Shown here: piece by piece, positions 1 through 10,910 of the stretch | How the letters are laid out: each line of letters opens with the position of its first letter | Numbering within the stretch: position 1 is the first letter of the stretch | Assembly (NCBI RefSeq): GCF_001477055.1 | Contig: NZ_LDRK01000015.1 | Span: forward strand, 1-64,000 | Direction of reading: 5' to 3' | Length of the DNA: 64,000 nucleotides | Source: Leucobacter chromiiresistens | GTDB taxonomy: Bacteria > Actinomycetota > Actinomycetes > Actinomycetales > Microbacteriaceae | Made by a program: the position numbers and the translations under genes | Notes under the pieces: generated by a model | Databases searched by the model: none | Seen by the model: only the letters and a program-made list of their open reading frames with translations | What the model was told of the DNA's origin: nothing

Positions 1-21
1 TTGGCGTCGAGCGCGCACTGC

Positions 22-62
22 GCGAGCGGCCCCGCCCGATCGGATCGGGCGGGGCCGCTCGC
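22..62 (-). terminator. Long perfect inverted repeat, probable terminator of hisN-DUF3054
   Basis: Two 20-base arms pair perfectly around a single central base. The element lies 15 bases beyond the stop codon of the DUF3054 gene. It has no clear T-tract on the minus strand, so it could also serve a plus-strand gene lying left of the window. A stem this long and perfect is unusual for a simple terminator. Confidence 0.75.
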
Positions 63-77
63 GCTTCCGCGGTCGCG

Positions 78-500
78 TCAGCGGGAGGTGCGAGCGCGGA
101 GCCGCAGCACCAGGGCCGCGATCGCCCGCCAGCCGACCAGGAAGACGCCGAGCGTCACCGCCGTGACCACGATGAACGACGGCGCCGTGCCGGCGCCGGT
201 CGCCGCGCGCAGCAGCATGCCGATGACCACCGCTCCCGCCCAGACGGGGAGTCCGGTGCGCACGATCGCCAGTGGCCGCCCTGCGGCGAGGACGGCGAGC
301 CACGCGATCCCCAGCCCCGCGAGGAACGGCCATGCCGTGCCCAGCAGGCCGAGCAGCGTCTCGGCGCGCGCGTGGCTGCTCCGCCCGATGCCGGCGAACA
401 GGAGCACGAACACGACGTCGACTGCGAGCGCGATCGCGACGGTGCGGCCCGAAACGGACGCGCCGCCGCCGCGGCGTCGGAGGCCGGACGCCGCGCTCAC
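78..500 (-). CDS. DUF3054 family membrane protein
   Basis: This is a 140-residue integral membrane protein of unknown function. Four hydrophobic stretches are visible: the segment after SGRTVAIALAV, the WPFLAGLGIAWLAVL region, the VWAGAVVIGMLLR region, and a C-terminal stretch around SFIVVTAVTLGVFLVGW. It ends in a short basic tail. The pattern and length fit the DUF3054 family, which is common in actinobacteria. The GTG start overlaps the stop of the upstream hisN-like gene in a GTGA arrangement, so the two are translationally coupled. No catalytic residues can be named. Confidence 0.8.
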   Translation of the reverse strand: MSAASGLRRRGGGASVSGRTVAIALAVDVVFVLLFAGIGRSSHARAETLLGLLGTAWPFLAGLGIAWLAVLAAGRPLAIVRTGLPVWAGAVVIGMLLRAATGAGTAPSFIVVTAVTLGVFLVGWRAIAALVLRLRARTSR

Positions 501-1306
501 CGGTCCGCCTCCGCGCGCGAGCGCTCGATCACGTCGAGCACCGCGTCGTGCACGTGCCCGTTCGTCGCGAGCGAGCTGCCGTTCCAGGCGCTCGCGGCAC
601 CGTCGATGTCGGTGAACCTGCCACCCGCCTCGCGCACGATCGGCACGAGCGCGGCGAGATCGTACGGCTTCACGTCGAACTCGGCGACGATGTCGACGAG
701 GCCCTCCGCCAGCAGCATGTACGACCACATGTCGCCGTAGGCGCGATCCCGCCACACCGCACGCGAGAGATCGATGAGCGGCTGCAGGTACCCCGCGAGA
801 TCCCACTGCTCGATGCTCTGGAAGCTCAGCGAGGCGTGCGCGAGGTCGGAGACCTGCGAGACGCGCAGCCGACGGGCATCCGCCCCTTCCTGCCGCCCCC
901 ACGCACCCGCGCCGGTCTCGGCCCACCACCGGGCGCCGAACGCCGGCGCCGAGACGACGCCGACCGTCGGGCTCCCATCGACTTCGAGCGCGATGAGCGT
1001 CGCCCAGTTCGGCACGCCGCGGAGGAAGTTGGACGTGCCGTCGATGGGATCGATGATCCATCGCCGCGCGCCCCGATCCGCCCGCCCCGACTCCTCGCCG
1101 AGGAACCCGTCGTGCGGGCGCTCGGCGGCGAGGCGCTCGCGCAGTGCGCGCTCGACCGCCGTGTCCGCATCGGTGACGAACGTGCGATCCGGCTTCGTGT
1201 CGATCGCGAGATCGGCGGCGCGGAAACGGGGCAGCGAGATCGCATCGGCCGCGTCCGCGAGTTCGAGGGCCAGCGCGAGATCGGGCGAGGGGAGCGCTCG
1301 GGTCAT
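497..1306 (-). CDS. hisN: Histidinol-phosphatase of the inositol monophosphatase family
   Basis: The predicted 269-residue enzyme belongs to the metal-dependent inositol monophosphatase fold. The metal-binding EES lies at residues 71-73 and the IDPIDGT signature at 85-91, followed by SNFLRGVPNWATLIAL, which is typical of actinobacterial HisN rather than of general inositol phosphatases. The C-terminal DLAALVPIVREAGGRF segment is also family-like. HisN would hydrolyse histidinol phosphate to histidinol, and the his genes at 56942-60224 make that role plausible. The ATG at 1306 is chosen because GGAAGG lies 7 bases upstream; a GTG two codons earlier (1312) is too close to that site. A SuhB-like inositol phosphatase is the alternative. 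Confidence 0.85.
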   Translation of the reverse strand: MTRALPSPDLALALELADAADAISLPRFRAADLAIDTKPDRTFVTDADTAVERALRERLAAERPHDGFLGEESGRADRGARRWIIDPIDGTSNFLRGVPNWATLIALEVDGSPTVGVVSAPAFGARWWAETGAGAWGRQEGADARRLRVSQVSDLAHASLSFQSIEQWDLAGYLQPLIDLSRAVWRDRAYGDMWSYMLLAEGLVDIVAEFDVKPYDLAALVPIVREAGGRFTDIDGAASAWNGSSLATNGHVHDAVLDVIERSRAEADR

Positions 1307-1345
1307 GGACACACCTTCCGTGAGCGGAAACCGGGCGGATACGCG

Positions 1346-1372
1346 AAAAGCCCGGTATCGAATACCGGGCTT
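1346..1372 (-). terminator. Rho-independent terminator of tRNA-Lys
   Basis: An 11-bp perfect stem (arms 1348-1358 and 1362-1372) encloses a 3-base loop and runs into a short T-run on the minus strand. It begins about 10 bases after the mature tRNA 3' end, so it almost certainly ends the tRNA transcript. Confidence 0.9.
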
Positions 1373-1381
1373 CTCGCACTG

Positions 1382-1454
<73 letters not shown>

Positions 1455-1497
1455 GTATCGCTGTTCCGAGGGCCTGCCTCGCTGAGCAACGGATGAA

Positions 1498-1527
1498 ACT
1501 CTAACACGTTCGCGGGGAAGCCCTCAA
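1498..1527 (-). promoter_or_regulatory. Promoter of tRNA-Lys
   Basis: On the minus strand, TTGAGG (1522-1527) and TAGAGT (1498-1503) are separated by 18 bases. This is a fair match to the housekeeping sigma consensus, placed about 45 bases before the mature tRNA. Confidence 0.6.
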
Positions 1528-1595
1528 ATCGGGGGTCGCATCCCGCGCGCGTCGCCCGGCATCAGTTCTCCGAGGCGCCCGAGCGACCCGTCCGC

Positions 1596-1805
1596 TCAGC
1601 GCAGCTTCCTGCGCGCCTGCTCCTGCTCGTCCTGCTCCTGCATCGAGACGGTGGCGATGGCGAGGGCGAGACCCGCGAGCCAGGCGCCCCAGACCAGATA
1701 CCGACGCCAGTCCTTGCGCATCGAACCCGTTCGCCGCGCGGTGCTCAGCGCTCCGAACGCAGCGCCGATCACTCCGGGATTGGTGACGTACTTGCCAATG
1801 GACAC
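1596..1805 (-). CDS. Small membrane protein of unknown function
   Basis: This 69-residue protein starts MSIGKYVTNPGVIGAAF. It has one clear hydrophobic helix (YLVWGAWLAGLALAIATV, about residues 36-53) and a charged tail rich in Gln, Glu, Arg and Lys. It begins with GTG, with GGGAGG 5 bases upstream. I do not recognise a family. The good ribosome binding site and a TANNNT element further upstream argue that it is a real gene. Confidence 0.6.
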   Translation of the reverse strand: MSIGKYVTNPGVIGAAFGALSTARRTGSMRKDWRRYLVWGAWLAGLALAIATVSMQEQDEQEQARRKLR

Positions 1806-1840
1806 GGTGCCTCCCAGCGGTCGATGATGATGACCGTTTC

Positions 1841-1885
1841 AGCCTAGCGGGAGGGTCTGCGGGAGGGAGGGGGTTGCGGTAGCCT
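1841..1885. promoter_or_regulatory. Divergent -10 elements for the two small membrane-protein genes
   Basis: TAGGCT on the minus strand (1841-1846) faces the 69-residue gene, and TAGCCT on the plus strand (1880-1885) faces the 79-residue gene. Both are followed by leaders with ribosome binding sites. The -35 regions are weak. Confidence 0.4.
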
Positions 1886-1944
1886 GGCACCGACAGGCTT
1901 CGCGCGGGCGAGGTTGCGGAACGAACGATGAAGGAGAAGCCGGT

Positions 1945-2184
1945 ATGGCGAAGCAGGAGACGGGCGCGCTGTTCGAGGAGAGCTCCCAGGGTGCGGTCAG
2001 CGCGGTGACGGCGATCGTGTTCCTGGTGTCGATCGTGCTGGTGCTGGGCGGATTCGTCGTCATGAGCTACGGCGTGAACCCGGAGCTGGGCCCCGCCGAG
2101 GTGTGGACCTTCGCCGGAGGCCTCGCCGCGACCACGCTGGGGTTCGCGCTGCCGTTCACGCTGCTGCCGCTCACCGGCAAGTAG
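1945..2184 (+). CDS. Small two-helix membrane protein of unknown function
   Basis: The 79-residue product begins MAKQETGALFEESSQGAV and has two hydrophobic helices, about residues 18-42 and 52-76, with a short loop (SYGVNPELGPAE) between them. An AAGGAGAAG ribosome binding site lies just upstream of the ATG. No known domain is recognisable. It stands alone before ilvD, which has its own promoter, so no functional link to branched-chain synthesis is implied. Confidence 0.7.
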   Translation: MAKQETGALFEESSQGAVSAVTAIVFLVSIVLVLGGFVVMSYGVNPELGPAEVWTFAGGLAATTLGFALPFTLLPLTGK

Positions 2185-2291
2185 CGCGCACCGCGCAGGC
2201 GGGGTCGGGGGAGTCGCTCCTCCGGCCCCGCTCGTGCGTCAGGCCTGCGGATCTGCGTCCGCCCACGCCGATCCGTGCATGCGTCAGCCCC

Positions 2292-2297
2292 TAGAAT
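2292..2297 (+). promoter_or_regulatory. -10 element of ilvD, leaderless layout
   Basis: TAGAAT ends 7 bases before the ilvD ATG and no ribosome binding site is present. Transcription should therefore start at or within a base or two of the ATG. Confidence 0.6.
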
Positions 2298-2304
2298 GGC
2301 GGTT

Positions 2305-3999
2305 ATGGCAGAGATCGACATGAAGCCGCGCAGCCGCGACGTCACCGATGGAATCGAGAAGGCCGCGGCCCGGGGCATGCTCCGCGCGGTCGGCATGGGC
2401 GACGCCGACTGGGACAAGCCCCAGATCGGCATCGCGAGCTCGTGGAACGAGATCACTCCCTGCAACCTGAGCCTCGACCGGCTCGCGCAGGGTGCGAAGG
2501 AGGGCGTGCACTCGGGCGGCGGCTACCCCCTGCAGTTCGGCACGATCTCCGTCTCCGACGGCATCTCGATGGGCCACGAGGGCATGCACTTCTCGCTCGT
2601 CTCCCGCGAGGTCATCGCCGACTCCGTGGAGACCGTGATGATGGCGGAGCGCCTCGACGGGTCCGTGCTGCTCGCCGGCTGCGACAAGTCGCTGCCCGGC
2701 ATGCTGATGGCCGCGGCCCGCCTCGACCTCGCATCCGTGTTCCTCTACGCGGGATCGATCGCCCCGGGCTGGGTCAAGCTCACCGACGGCACCGAGAAGG
2801 AGGTCACGATCATCGACGCCTTCGAGGCGGTCGGCGCGTGCAAGGCCGGAACGATGAGCGAGGAGGACCTGAAGCGCATCGAGTGCGCGATCGCCCCCGG
2901 CGAGGGTGCGTGCGGCGGCATGTACACCGCGAACACGATGGCCTCCATCGCCGAGGCGCTCGGCATGAGCCTGCCGGGTTCGGCGGCGCCGCCCAGCGCC
3001 GATCGCCGCCGCGACTACTTCGCGCACCGCTCCGGCGAGGCCGTGGTCAACATGCTCCGCCTCGGCATCACCGCGCGCGACATCCTGACGAAGCACGCGT
3101 TCGAGAACGCCATCACGCTGCTCATGGCGTACGGCGGGTCGACGAACGCGGTGCTCCACCTCCTCGCGATCGCTCGCGAGGCCGAGGTCGATCTCACCCT
3201 CGAGGACTTCGACCGCATCGGCTCGAAGGTGCCGCACCTCGCCGACATGAAGCCGTTCGGCAAGTTCGTGATGGCCGACATCGACCGCCACGGCGGTGTG
3301 CCGGTCGTGCTCAAGGCGCTGCTCGACGCGGGCCTGCTGCACGGCGACGCGCTCACCGTGACCGGAAAGACGATGGCGGAGAACCTCGCCGAGCTCGACC
3401 CGGATCCCATCGACGGGACGGTGATCCACCACCTCGACGACCCGATCCACGCCACCGGCGGCCTGTCGATCCTGCACGGATCGCTCGCCCCCGAGGGCGC
3501 CGTCGTGAAGACGGCCGGGTTCGACGCCGAGCTGTTCGAGGGCCCGGCCCGCGTGTTCGATCGGGAGCGGGCGGCGATGGACGCGCTCACCGAGGGGCGC
3601 ATCGGCAAGGGCGACATCGTCGTGATCCGGTACGAGGGGCCGAAGGGCGGCCCCGGCATGCGCGAGATGCTCGCCATCACCGCCGCCATCAAGGGCGCGG
3701 GACTCGGCAAAGATGTACTACTATTGACGGACGGACGATTCTCAGGCGGCACAACCGGCCTGTGCATCGGCCACATTGCACCGGAGGCGACGGACGGCGG
3801 TCCGATCGCACTGGTCCGCGACGGAGACCTGATTCGGGTCGATATCGCCGCACGAACGCTCGATCTGCTGGTAGACCCCTCTGAGCTCGAGGCCCGACGA
3901 GACAACTGGGCCCCGCTTCCCCCGCGGTACACGCGCGGCGTGCTGGCGAAGTACGCGAAGCTCGTCAAGTCGGCGTCCCACGGCGCCGTCACCGGCTGA
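2305..3999 (+). CDS. ilvD: Dihydroxy-acid dehydratase
   Basis: IlvD dehydrates 2,3-dihydroxy-isovalerate and -methylvalerate to the keto acids that precede valine and isoleucine. The 564-residue protein carries the iron-sulfur cysteines C53 (TPCNLS), C126 (GCDKSLPG) and C203 (ACGGMYTAN), as in [2Fe-2S] enzymes of the family. The conserved [15 protein letters not shown] stretch lies in the C-terminal third. The ATG at 2305 is preferred over an in-frame ATG at 2275 because TAGAAT sits 7 bases upstream and the family start [11 protein letters not shown] follows. Codons between about 3709 and 3900 are strikingly unlike the rest of the gene: 23 of 64 end in A or T, against 2 of the 80 codons just before. 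ilvB follows 81 bases downstream. Confidence 0.97.
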   Translation: MAEIDMKPRSRDVTDGIEKAAARGMLRAVGMGDADWDKPQIGIASSWNEITPCNLSLDRLAQGAKEGVHSGGGYPLQFGTISVSDGISMGHEGMHFSLVSREVIADSVETVMMAERLDGSVLLAGCDKSLPGMLMAAARLDLASVFLYAGSIAPGWVKLTDGTEKEVTIIDAFEAVGACKAGTMSEEDLKRIECAIAPGEGACGGMYTANTMASIAEALGMSLPGSAAPPSADRRRDYFAHRSGEAVVNMLRLGITARDILTKHAFENAITLLMAYGGSTNAVLHLLAIAREAEVDLTLEDFDRIGSKVPHLADMKPFGKFVMADIDRHGGVPVVLKALLDAGLLHGDALTVTGKTMAENLAELDPDPIDGTVIHHLDDPIHATGGLSILHGSLAPEGAVVKTAGFDAELFEGPARVFDRERAAMDALTEGRIGKGDIVVIRYEGPKGGPGMREMLAITAAIKGAGLGKDVLLLTDGRFSGGTTGLCIGHIAPEATDGGPIALVRDGDLIRVDIAARTLDLLVDPSELEARRDNWAPLPPRYTRGVLAKYAKLVKSASHGAVTG

Positions 4000-4080
4000 G
4001 CCGGAAGACGCGCGCACGGCACGCCGTCGGCCGAACACGGCCGCGTTCCGCGACATCACCTCCGATCACGAAAGCTGGAC

Positions 4081-5877
4081 ATGAACTCGGAATCGAGTGC
4101 ACTCCCATCACCACCCGCGGCTCGACGCGGCGAGCGGATGACCGGCGCCCAGGCCGTCGTCCGCAGCCTCGAGGCGCTCGGCGTCACCGACGTCTTCGGG
4201 CTGCCCGGCGGCGCGGTGCTGCCGCTCTACGACGCCCTGATGGACGCCCAGAAGCTCCGCCACGTGCTCGTGCGGCACGAGCAGGGCGGCGGTCACGCCG
4301 CGGAGGGCTTCGCCACGGCGAGCAACACCGTCGGCGTCTGCATCGCCACGTCGGGGCCGGGCGCGACGAACCTCGTCACCGCCATCGCCGACGCCTACAT
4401 GGACTCCGTGCCGCTGCTCGCGATCACCGGCCAGGTGTACTCGCACCTCATGGGCACGGATGCGTTCCAGGAGGCCGACATCGTCGGCATCACGATGCCC
4501 ATCACCAAGCACTCCTTCCTCGTGAAGCGGGCGGAGGACGTGCCCGAGGCGATCGCGGCCGCCTACTACCTGGCGTCGACCGGTCGCCCCGGCCCCGTGC
4601 TCGTCGACATCACGAAGGACGCCCAGGAGGCTGAGTTCGACTTCGTGTGGGGCGAGCGCTCCGATCTGGCGGGGTACCGCCCCATCACCAAGGCCAACAG
4701 CAAGCAGATCCAGGCCGCGGCCGATCTGATCGCCGACGCCAAGCGGCCCGTGTTCTACGTGGGCGGCGGCGTGGTGCGCGCCGGCGCCGCGGAGGAGCTG
4801 CTGCAGCTCGTCGAGCTCGTCGGCGCGCCCGTCGTCACCACCCTCACCGCGCGGGGCGTCTTCCCCGACTCGCACGCGCAGCATCTCGGCATGCCGGGCA
4901 TGCACGGCACCGTGCCCGCGGTGCTCGCCCTCCAGGAGGCGGATCTGCTGATCACCCTCGGCGCGCGCTTCGACGATCGGGTCACCGGCAAGGCGGCGCT
5001 GTTCGCCCCCCACGCGAAGGTGATCCACGCCGACATCGATCCCGCCGAGATCGGCAAGATCCGTGCCGCCGACGTGCCGATCGTGGGCGATGCCGCCGAG
5101 GTGATCGCCGACCTGATCGCCGCGATGTCGACTGCGCAGGTCAGCCGCGAGTGCGCGAACATCAGCCCGTGGTGGGAGCGGCTGCGCGGGCTGCAGCAGA
5201 AGTTCCCGCTCGGGCACCAGCCGACGAGCGACGGGCTCCTCTCCCCGCAGCAGGTCATCCAGCGCATCGGCGAGCTCACCGGGCCGGAGGGCGTGTACGC
5301 CGCCGGCGTCGGCCAGCACCAGATGTGGGCCGCGCAATTCATCACGTACGAGCGCCCCGGATCCTGGCTGAACTCGGGCGGGGCGGGCACGATGGGCTAC
5401 GCCGTGCCCGCGGCGATGGGCGCGAAGGTCGCCGAGCCCGACCGCGTCGTCTGGGCGATCGACGGCGACGGCTGCTTCCAGATGACCAATCAGGAGCTCG
5501 CGACCTGCGTCGTGAACAACATCCCCATCAAGGTCGCCGTCATCAACAACTCGTCGCTGGGCATGGTGCGCCAGTGGCAGACGCTGATCTACAACGGCCG
5601 GTACTCGAACACCGAGCTCAACACGGGGCACGGGTCGCAGCGCGTTCCCGACTTCGTGAAGCTCGGGGAGGCGTACGGGTGCCTCGCCATCCGCGTCGAG
5701 CGCGAGGACCAGGTCGACGAGGCGATTCAGCTCGCCCTCGCCACCAACGACCGCCCCGTGGTCATCGACTTCGTCGTGAGCGCGGACGCGATGGTCTGGC
5801 CGATGGTGCGGCAGGGCACCTCGAACAGCGACATCCAGTACGCACTCGAACACAGCCCCGAGTGGGAGGCAGAGTAA
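4081..5877 (+). CDS. ilvB: Acetolactate synthase large (catalytic) subunit
   Basis: This thiamine-diphosphate and FAD enzyme condenses pyruvate with pyruvate or 2-ketobutyrate, the first common step of branched-chain synthesis. The 598 residues show the N-terminal [16 protein letters not shown] and [12 protein letters not shown] (thiamine-activating Glu) motifs. A central FAD-type domain and the C-terminal thiamine-binding [19 protein letters not shown] follow. The N-terminal tail before [12 protein letters not shown] is a typical actinobacterial extension. The gene lies 2 bases upstream of ilvN, encoding the regulatory subunit, so the two are cotranscribed. Confidence 0.97.
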   Translation: MNSESSALPSPPAARRGERMTGAQAVVRSLEALGVTDVFGLPGGAVLPLYDALMDAQKLRHVLVRHEQGGGHAAEGFATASNTVGVCIATSGPGATNLVTAIADAYMDSVPLLAITGQVYSHLMGTDAFQEADIVGITMPITKHSFLVKRAEDVPEAIAAAYYLASTGRPGPVLVDITKDAQEAEFDFVWGERSDLAGYRPITKANSKQIQAAADLIADAKRPVFYVGGGVVRAGAAEELLQLVELVGAPVVTTLTARGVFPDSHAQHLGMPGMHGTVPAVLALQEADLLITLGARFDDRVTGKAALFAPHAKVIHADIDPAEIGKIRAADVPIVGDAAEVIADLIAAMSTAQVSRECANISPWWERLRGLQQKFPLGHQPTSDGLLSPQQVIQRIGELTGPEGVYAAGVGQHQMWAAQFITYERPGSWLNSGGAGTMGYAVPAAMGAKVAEPDRVVWAIDGDGCFQMTNQELATCVVNNIPIKVAVINNSSLGMVRQWQTLIYNGRYSNTELNTGHGSQRVPDFVKLGEAYGCLAIRVEREDQVDEAIQLALATNDRPVVIDFVVSADAMVWPMVRQGTSNSDIQYALEHSPEWEAE

Positions 5878-5879
5878 CC

Positions 5880-7473
<1,594 letters not shown>

Positions 7474-7487
7474 TCTGATCGCGAATC

Positions 7488-7523
7488 GAACGCCCGCCGG
7501 GGGAGTCCTCCCGGCGGGCGTTC
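7488..7523 (+). terminator. Terminator after ilvC
   Basis: GAACGCCCGCCGGG pairs with CCCGGCGGGCGTTC around a short loop and is followed by TTCTG. It closes the ilvD-ilvC cluster. The stem is nearly symmetrical and could also stop antisense reads from hrpB. Confidence 0.85.
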
Positions 7524-7609
7524 TGCTGTGCGGGGCGCGGCCGGGCGGGGCGATCGGGCGCGGGATCGCGCACCCCCTCCGGCGCTCGCCTCCGATGAAC
7601 CGCTCGGAG

Positions 7610-10243
7610 TCACGGGGTCGGGGCGCGCTTCGTGCGGGCGGTGGCGGGCGCCGACCAGGGATCCTCCGGCCACGGGTGCTTGGGGTACCGGCCCCGCATC
7701 TCCTTGCGCACCTGCTGGTACGGGCCGTTCCAGAACGACTCGAGGTCGTCGGTGACGGCGAGCGGCCTGCGCGCCGGCGAGAGCAGGTGGAAGAGCACGG
7801 GAACGCGCCCGTCGACGAGCGCCGGCGTGCGGGCGAGCCCGAACACCTCCTGCAGCTTCACGGCGACGATCGGCCGCTCCGTTCCGGTGCCGGGCTCCGG
7901 GTAGACGATGCGCGCACTGCCGCCCGACGGCACGGCCAGTCGCTCGGGGGCGAGCTGCTCGAATCGCGCCGCGTCGGGCCAGGGGAGCAGGCGCCGGAGC
8001 GCGGTGGCGAGATCGAGGGAGCGGAGCGCTGAGCCGCCCGAGAACCGCTCCACGTCGGGGCCCAGCCACTCCTCCAGGCCGTCGATGAGTGCGGCGTCGC
8101 CCACGTCGGGCCAGGGGGAGCCGAGCTCGGCGTGCAGCAGCGCGAGTCGTGCGCGCAGGCCCCGGGCCGCCTCGGACCAGGGCAGCGAGGCGAGCCCCTC
8201 ATCTCGGAGCATCAGCGCGATGGCGGGCGCGGTATCCGCAGCGCTCGCGGCGACCGGTGTCGAACTCAGCAGGATCGCGCCCAGCCGCCGCTCCTGCCGC
8301 ACCTGTACGCGGCCGTGGGCGATGCGCGCTGCACGTCTGTCGGTGCGCAGCGCCGCCCCGAACCGCAGCGCGTCGTCCTCGCGCAGCGCGGCGGCGAGAC
8401 GGACGACGGCGCCCGTGCCGTCAGCGGCGCGACCGTCGGCCCGCTGCACCTCGCGCACCGCGATCCAGCTCGACGCGAGCAGCGGGCTGCCCTCGGGGAG
8501 CGCCGCCCGCGTGCCGCTCGCGAGGAGGTAGGCGCGGGAGCCCGCGTCGACTCTGCGCGCGATCCACTCGGGGCGTGCGAGCGCCAGCACCGCGCCCGGC
8601 TCGACGGCGCCGGGCGCAACGCGCCGCCGCGCATCGCCGCCCGCATGCGCCGCCGCGATGCGGAGCAGCCGCCGCGCTTCACCGCGCCAGCGCCCCGCCC
8701 CGGGCGCGCGGCCTGCTCGCAGCTCGGCGAGCACGCGTGCGAGGTCCGAGCCCGGGTCGCGGAAGTCGCCCGACATCGCGGCGACGACCTCCGCGACACC
8801 GCGCGCATCGCCCAGCTCGGCGCAGCCCGCGAGCAGAGCGCGCGCCTCCCGCGCGCCGACCGGCAACGGGGCGATGCGCCTGCCGAGGGCGGTGATGCCG
8901 CCCGCTGCGTCCACGAGCGCGAGCGCCCGCAGCACTCCCTCGGCCTCGTGCATCGCCGGCTCCGGCGGGCGGGTCAGCAGGGCCAGCCCGTCGCCGCGCG
9001 GCGTGCCCCAGGCGGCGAGCAGCAGTGCCGCATCCGTGAGGTCGGCCGAGGCGATCTCGGGCGGGGCGTCGGCCGGCATGCGCGCGAAGTCGCCCTCCGA
9101 ATAGGCGCGGACCGCGCGGCCCGGGCCGAGCCGGGCCGCGCGGCCGGCGCGCTGCACGGCGCTCGCGCGGGAGGCGCTCACCGTGACGAGGCCTGTCATG
9201 CTGCGCGCCTGATCCCGGCGCACCTCGCGAGCAAGGCCCGCGTCGACGACGAGGCGCACGCCCGGAACCGTGAGCGAGCTCTCGGCGAGCGCGGTGCTCA
9301 CGACGATGCGGGGCGCATCACCCGGACCGGGGCCGCGCACCGCGCGATCCTGCTCGCGGGCATCCAACCGGCCGTGCAGTGCCAGCACCTCGACCCCGCC
9401 GCCGCGCGCATCGACCCGGGCGCGCAGCAGGCGCACCAGCTCATCGACCTCGCGCGCGCCCGGCACGAACACCAGCGCGTCGCACCGGTCGACGCGCTGC
9501 GCCTCCGCCGCGACGGCGGCGACATGCGCGAGGAACCCGCGGGTGACGCCGCGTTCATCGAGCCGCGGGTGCTCGCACGGGGCGTACTCGACCCGGAGCG
9601 GATGGAGCGTCGAGGGCACCTCGACGATCGGGGCGGGGGCGCCTGCAGCGCCGAGCAGATCGGCGACGCGCTCCGCGTTCAGCGTCGCCGACATCGCCAC
9701 AACGATGAGATCGTCGCGCAGCTCCCGCACCTCCGCGAGCATGCCGAGCAGCAGGTCGCCGTCGACGGAGCGCTCATGCACCTCGTCGAGGACCACGGCC
9801 CCCACGCCCGGCAGGTCGGGCTCCGCGAGCAGGCGTCGCAGCAGCACGCCGGGGGTGAGCACCTCGAGCCGGTGCCCGGGATCGAGCACGCGCTCGCCGC
9901 GCACGGTGAAACCCACGGCGGCCCCGACCGGGGAGCCGTCGAGGTGCGCGATGCGCGCTGCGGCCGCGCGCACGGCCACGCGCCGCGGCTGCGTGAGCAG
10001 CACGGTCGGTGCACCCGCGCCCCGAGTCGCATCCGCAGCCGGGGTCGCACCCGAGGGGGCGGGCCCGGAGGCGCGGGCGAGCAGGAGATTCGCGATGAGC
10101 GGCGGCACGAACGTCGTCTTCCCCGTGCCCGGCGGCGCGGTGACCACGGCCGCGCCGACACCCGCGGCGCGCTCGACCGCGCCGGCCGCGTCGGCGACTC
10201 CGAGGCCGGCGCCGATCGCGGCGAGATCGAAGCGGTGCGGCAT
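7610..10243 (-). CDS. hrpB: ATP-dependent helicase HrpB
   Basis: This is an 877-residue DExH-box helicase of the HrpA/HrpB group. Motif I is APPGTGKTT near residue 35. The Walker B box is DEVHE, motif III is AMSATLN, and the helicase C domain shows QRAGRAARLGPG. The winged-helix/HA2 region and a C-terminal HrpB-specific domain ending in YQQVRKEMRGRYPKHPWPED complete the family architecture. RNA substrates are not established for the family. TAGACT lies 6 bases before the ATG without a ribosome binding site, suggesting a leaderless mRNA. The gene is monocistronic and divergent from the next gene. Confidence 0.93.
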   Translation of the reverse strand: MPHRFDLAAIGAGLGVADAAGAVERAAGVGAAVVTAPPGTGKTTFVPPLIANLLLARASGPAPSGATPAADATRGAGAPTVLLTQPRRVAVRAAAARIAHLDGSPVGAAVGFTVRGERVLDPGHRLEVLTPGVLLRRLLAEPDLPGVGAVVLDEVHERSVDGDLLLGMLAEVRELRDDLIVVAMSATLNAERVADLLGAAGAPAPIVEVPSTLHPLRVEYAPCEHPRLDERGVTRGFLAHVAAVAAEAQRVDRCDALVFVPGAREVDELVRLLRARVDARGGGVEVLALHGRLDAREQDRAVRGPGPGDAPRIVVSTALAESSLTVPGVRLVVDAGLAREVRRDQARSMTGLVTVSASRASAVQRAGRAARLGPGRAVRAYSEGDFARMPADAPPEIASADLTDAALLLAAWGTPRGDGLALLTRPPEPAMHEAEGVLRALALVDAAGGITALGRRIAPLPVGAREARALLAGCAELGDARGVAEVVAAMSGDFRDPGSDLARVLAELRAGRAPGAGRWRGEARRLLRIAAAHAGGDARRRVAPGAVEPGAVLALARPEWIARRVDAGSRAYLLASGTRAALPEGSPLLASSWIAVREVQRADGRAADGTGAVVRLAAALREDDALRFGAALRTDRRAARIAHGRVQVRQERRLGAILLSSTPVAASAADTAPAIALMLRDEGLASLPWSEAARGLRARLALLHAELGSPWPDVGDAALIDGLEEWLGPDVERFSGGSALRSLDLATALRRLLPWPDAARFEQLAPERLAVPSGGSARIVYPEPGTGTERPIVAVKLQEVFGLARTPALVDGRVPVLFHLLSPARRPLAVTDDLESFWNGPYQQVRKEMRGRYPKHPWPEDPWSAPATARTKRAPTP

Positions 10244-10249
10244 CGCTCC

Positions 10250-10330
10250 AGTCTAGAAGCCGCGGCAGGCGGAGGGGCGCGCTCGGCGCCCGCCGCTTTC
10301 GGCGGTCTCCGAGTCGCGGACCGATACCCT
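10250..10330. promoter_or_regulatory. Divergent leaderless promoters for hrpB and the 189-residue gene
   Basis: TAGACT (minus strand, 10250-10255) lies 6 bases before the hrpB start. TACCCT (plus strand, 10325-10330) lies 7 bases before the ATG at 10338. The whole intergenic space of 94 bases therefore holds two promoters facing apart. Confidence 0.55.
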
Positions 10331-10337
10331 GGATCCC

Positions 10338-10907
10338 ATGAAGCAGAAGCCGGGCCGCGCGCCGCGGGAACCTCGGGAGAGCTCGCTCGCGAGCGGATGG
10401 ACCGTCGAAGGCGAGGCGGCGCCCGTCGCCGCTCCGGCCGACGCGCCCCTCGGCGCAGAGCCGGTGCGGCCGGGGCCGCACGCCGGGCACGATGCGACGA
10501 GCGCGGGATCGGCGCCGTCGCCCCGATCCGAGGCCGCCGGTGCGCCCGCGGATGCGCCCGCGAGCGAGGGACGCGATGCGGAGATCGACGAGCGCCCGCA
10601 GATGTCGAACGGCGCGCTCGTGGTGCTCGGCGTGTTCGGCGGGCTGTACCTGCTCTACACGTGGGGCTGGTTCATCGTCGCCCAGGCCTACTCCGGCAAC
10701 AACGCGGTCACCGCGGCGGGCAGCGGACTCATCGGCGGCGTGCTGCAGCAGGTCGTGTTCTGGGCGGCGCCGCTCGCGGCGCCGCTCTGGTTCTTCACGG
10801 CGCTCGCGCTGAGTCGCGGGGGCCGCACGAAGCGCCTCGCGATCCTGCTGCTCATCGGTGCGATCGCACTCGTGCCGCTGCCGATGCTGATCGCGAGAGG
10901 GGCCTGA
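10338..10907 (+). CDS. Membrane protein with disordered N-terminus, unknown function
   Basis: The 189-residue protein has a long Pro/Ala/Glu-rich, probably disordered cytoplasmic part (residues 1-90). Three hydrophobic helices follow: NGALVVLGVFGGLYLLYTWGWF, an Ile/Gly/Val segment ending AAPLAAPLWFF, and RLAILLLIGAIALVPLP. I recognise no catalytic domain. It lies 3 bases upstream of another small membrane protein gene, and the pair may form one complex. The start is fixed by TACCCT 7 bases upstream. Confidence 0.75.
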   Translation: MKQKPGRAPREPRESSLASGWTVEGEAAPVAAPADAPLGAEPVRPGPHAGHDATSAGSAPSPRSEAAGAPADAPASEGRDAEIDERPQMSNGALVVLGVFGGLYLLYTWGWFIVAQAYSGNNAVTAAGSGLIGGVLQQVVFWAAPLAAPLWFFTALALSRGGRTKRLAILLLIGAIALVPLPMLIARGA

Positions 10908-10910
10908 GCG

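Noticed and set aside
78-1379. Long minus-strand frame across hisN and DUF3054
   Set aside because: Only its last 140 codons (78-500) code for a protein with membrane helices; the rest is an arginine-rich shadow of hisN.
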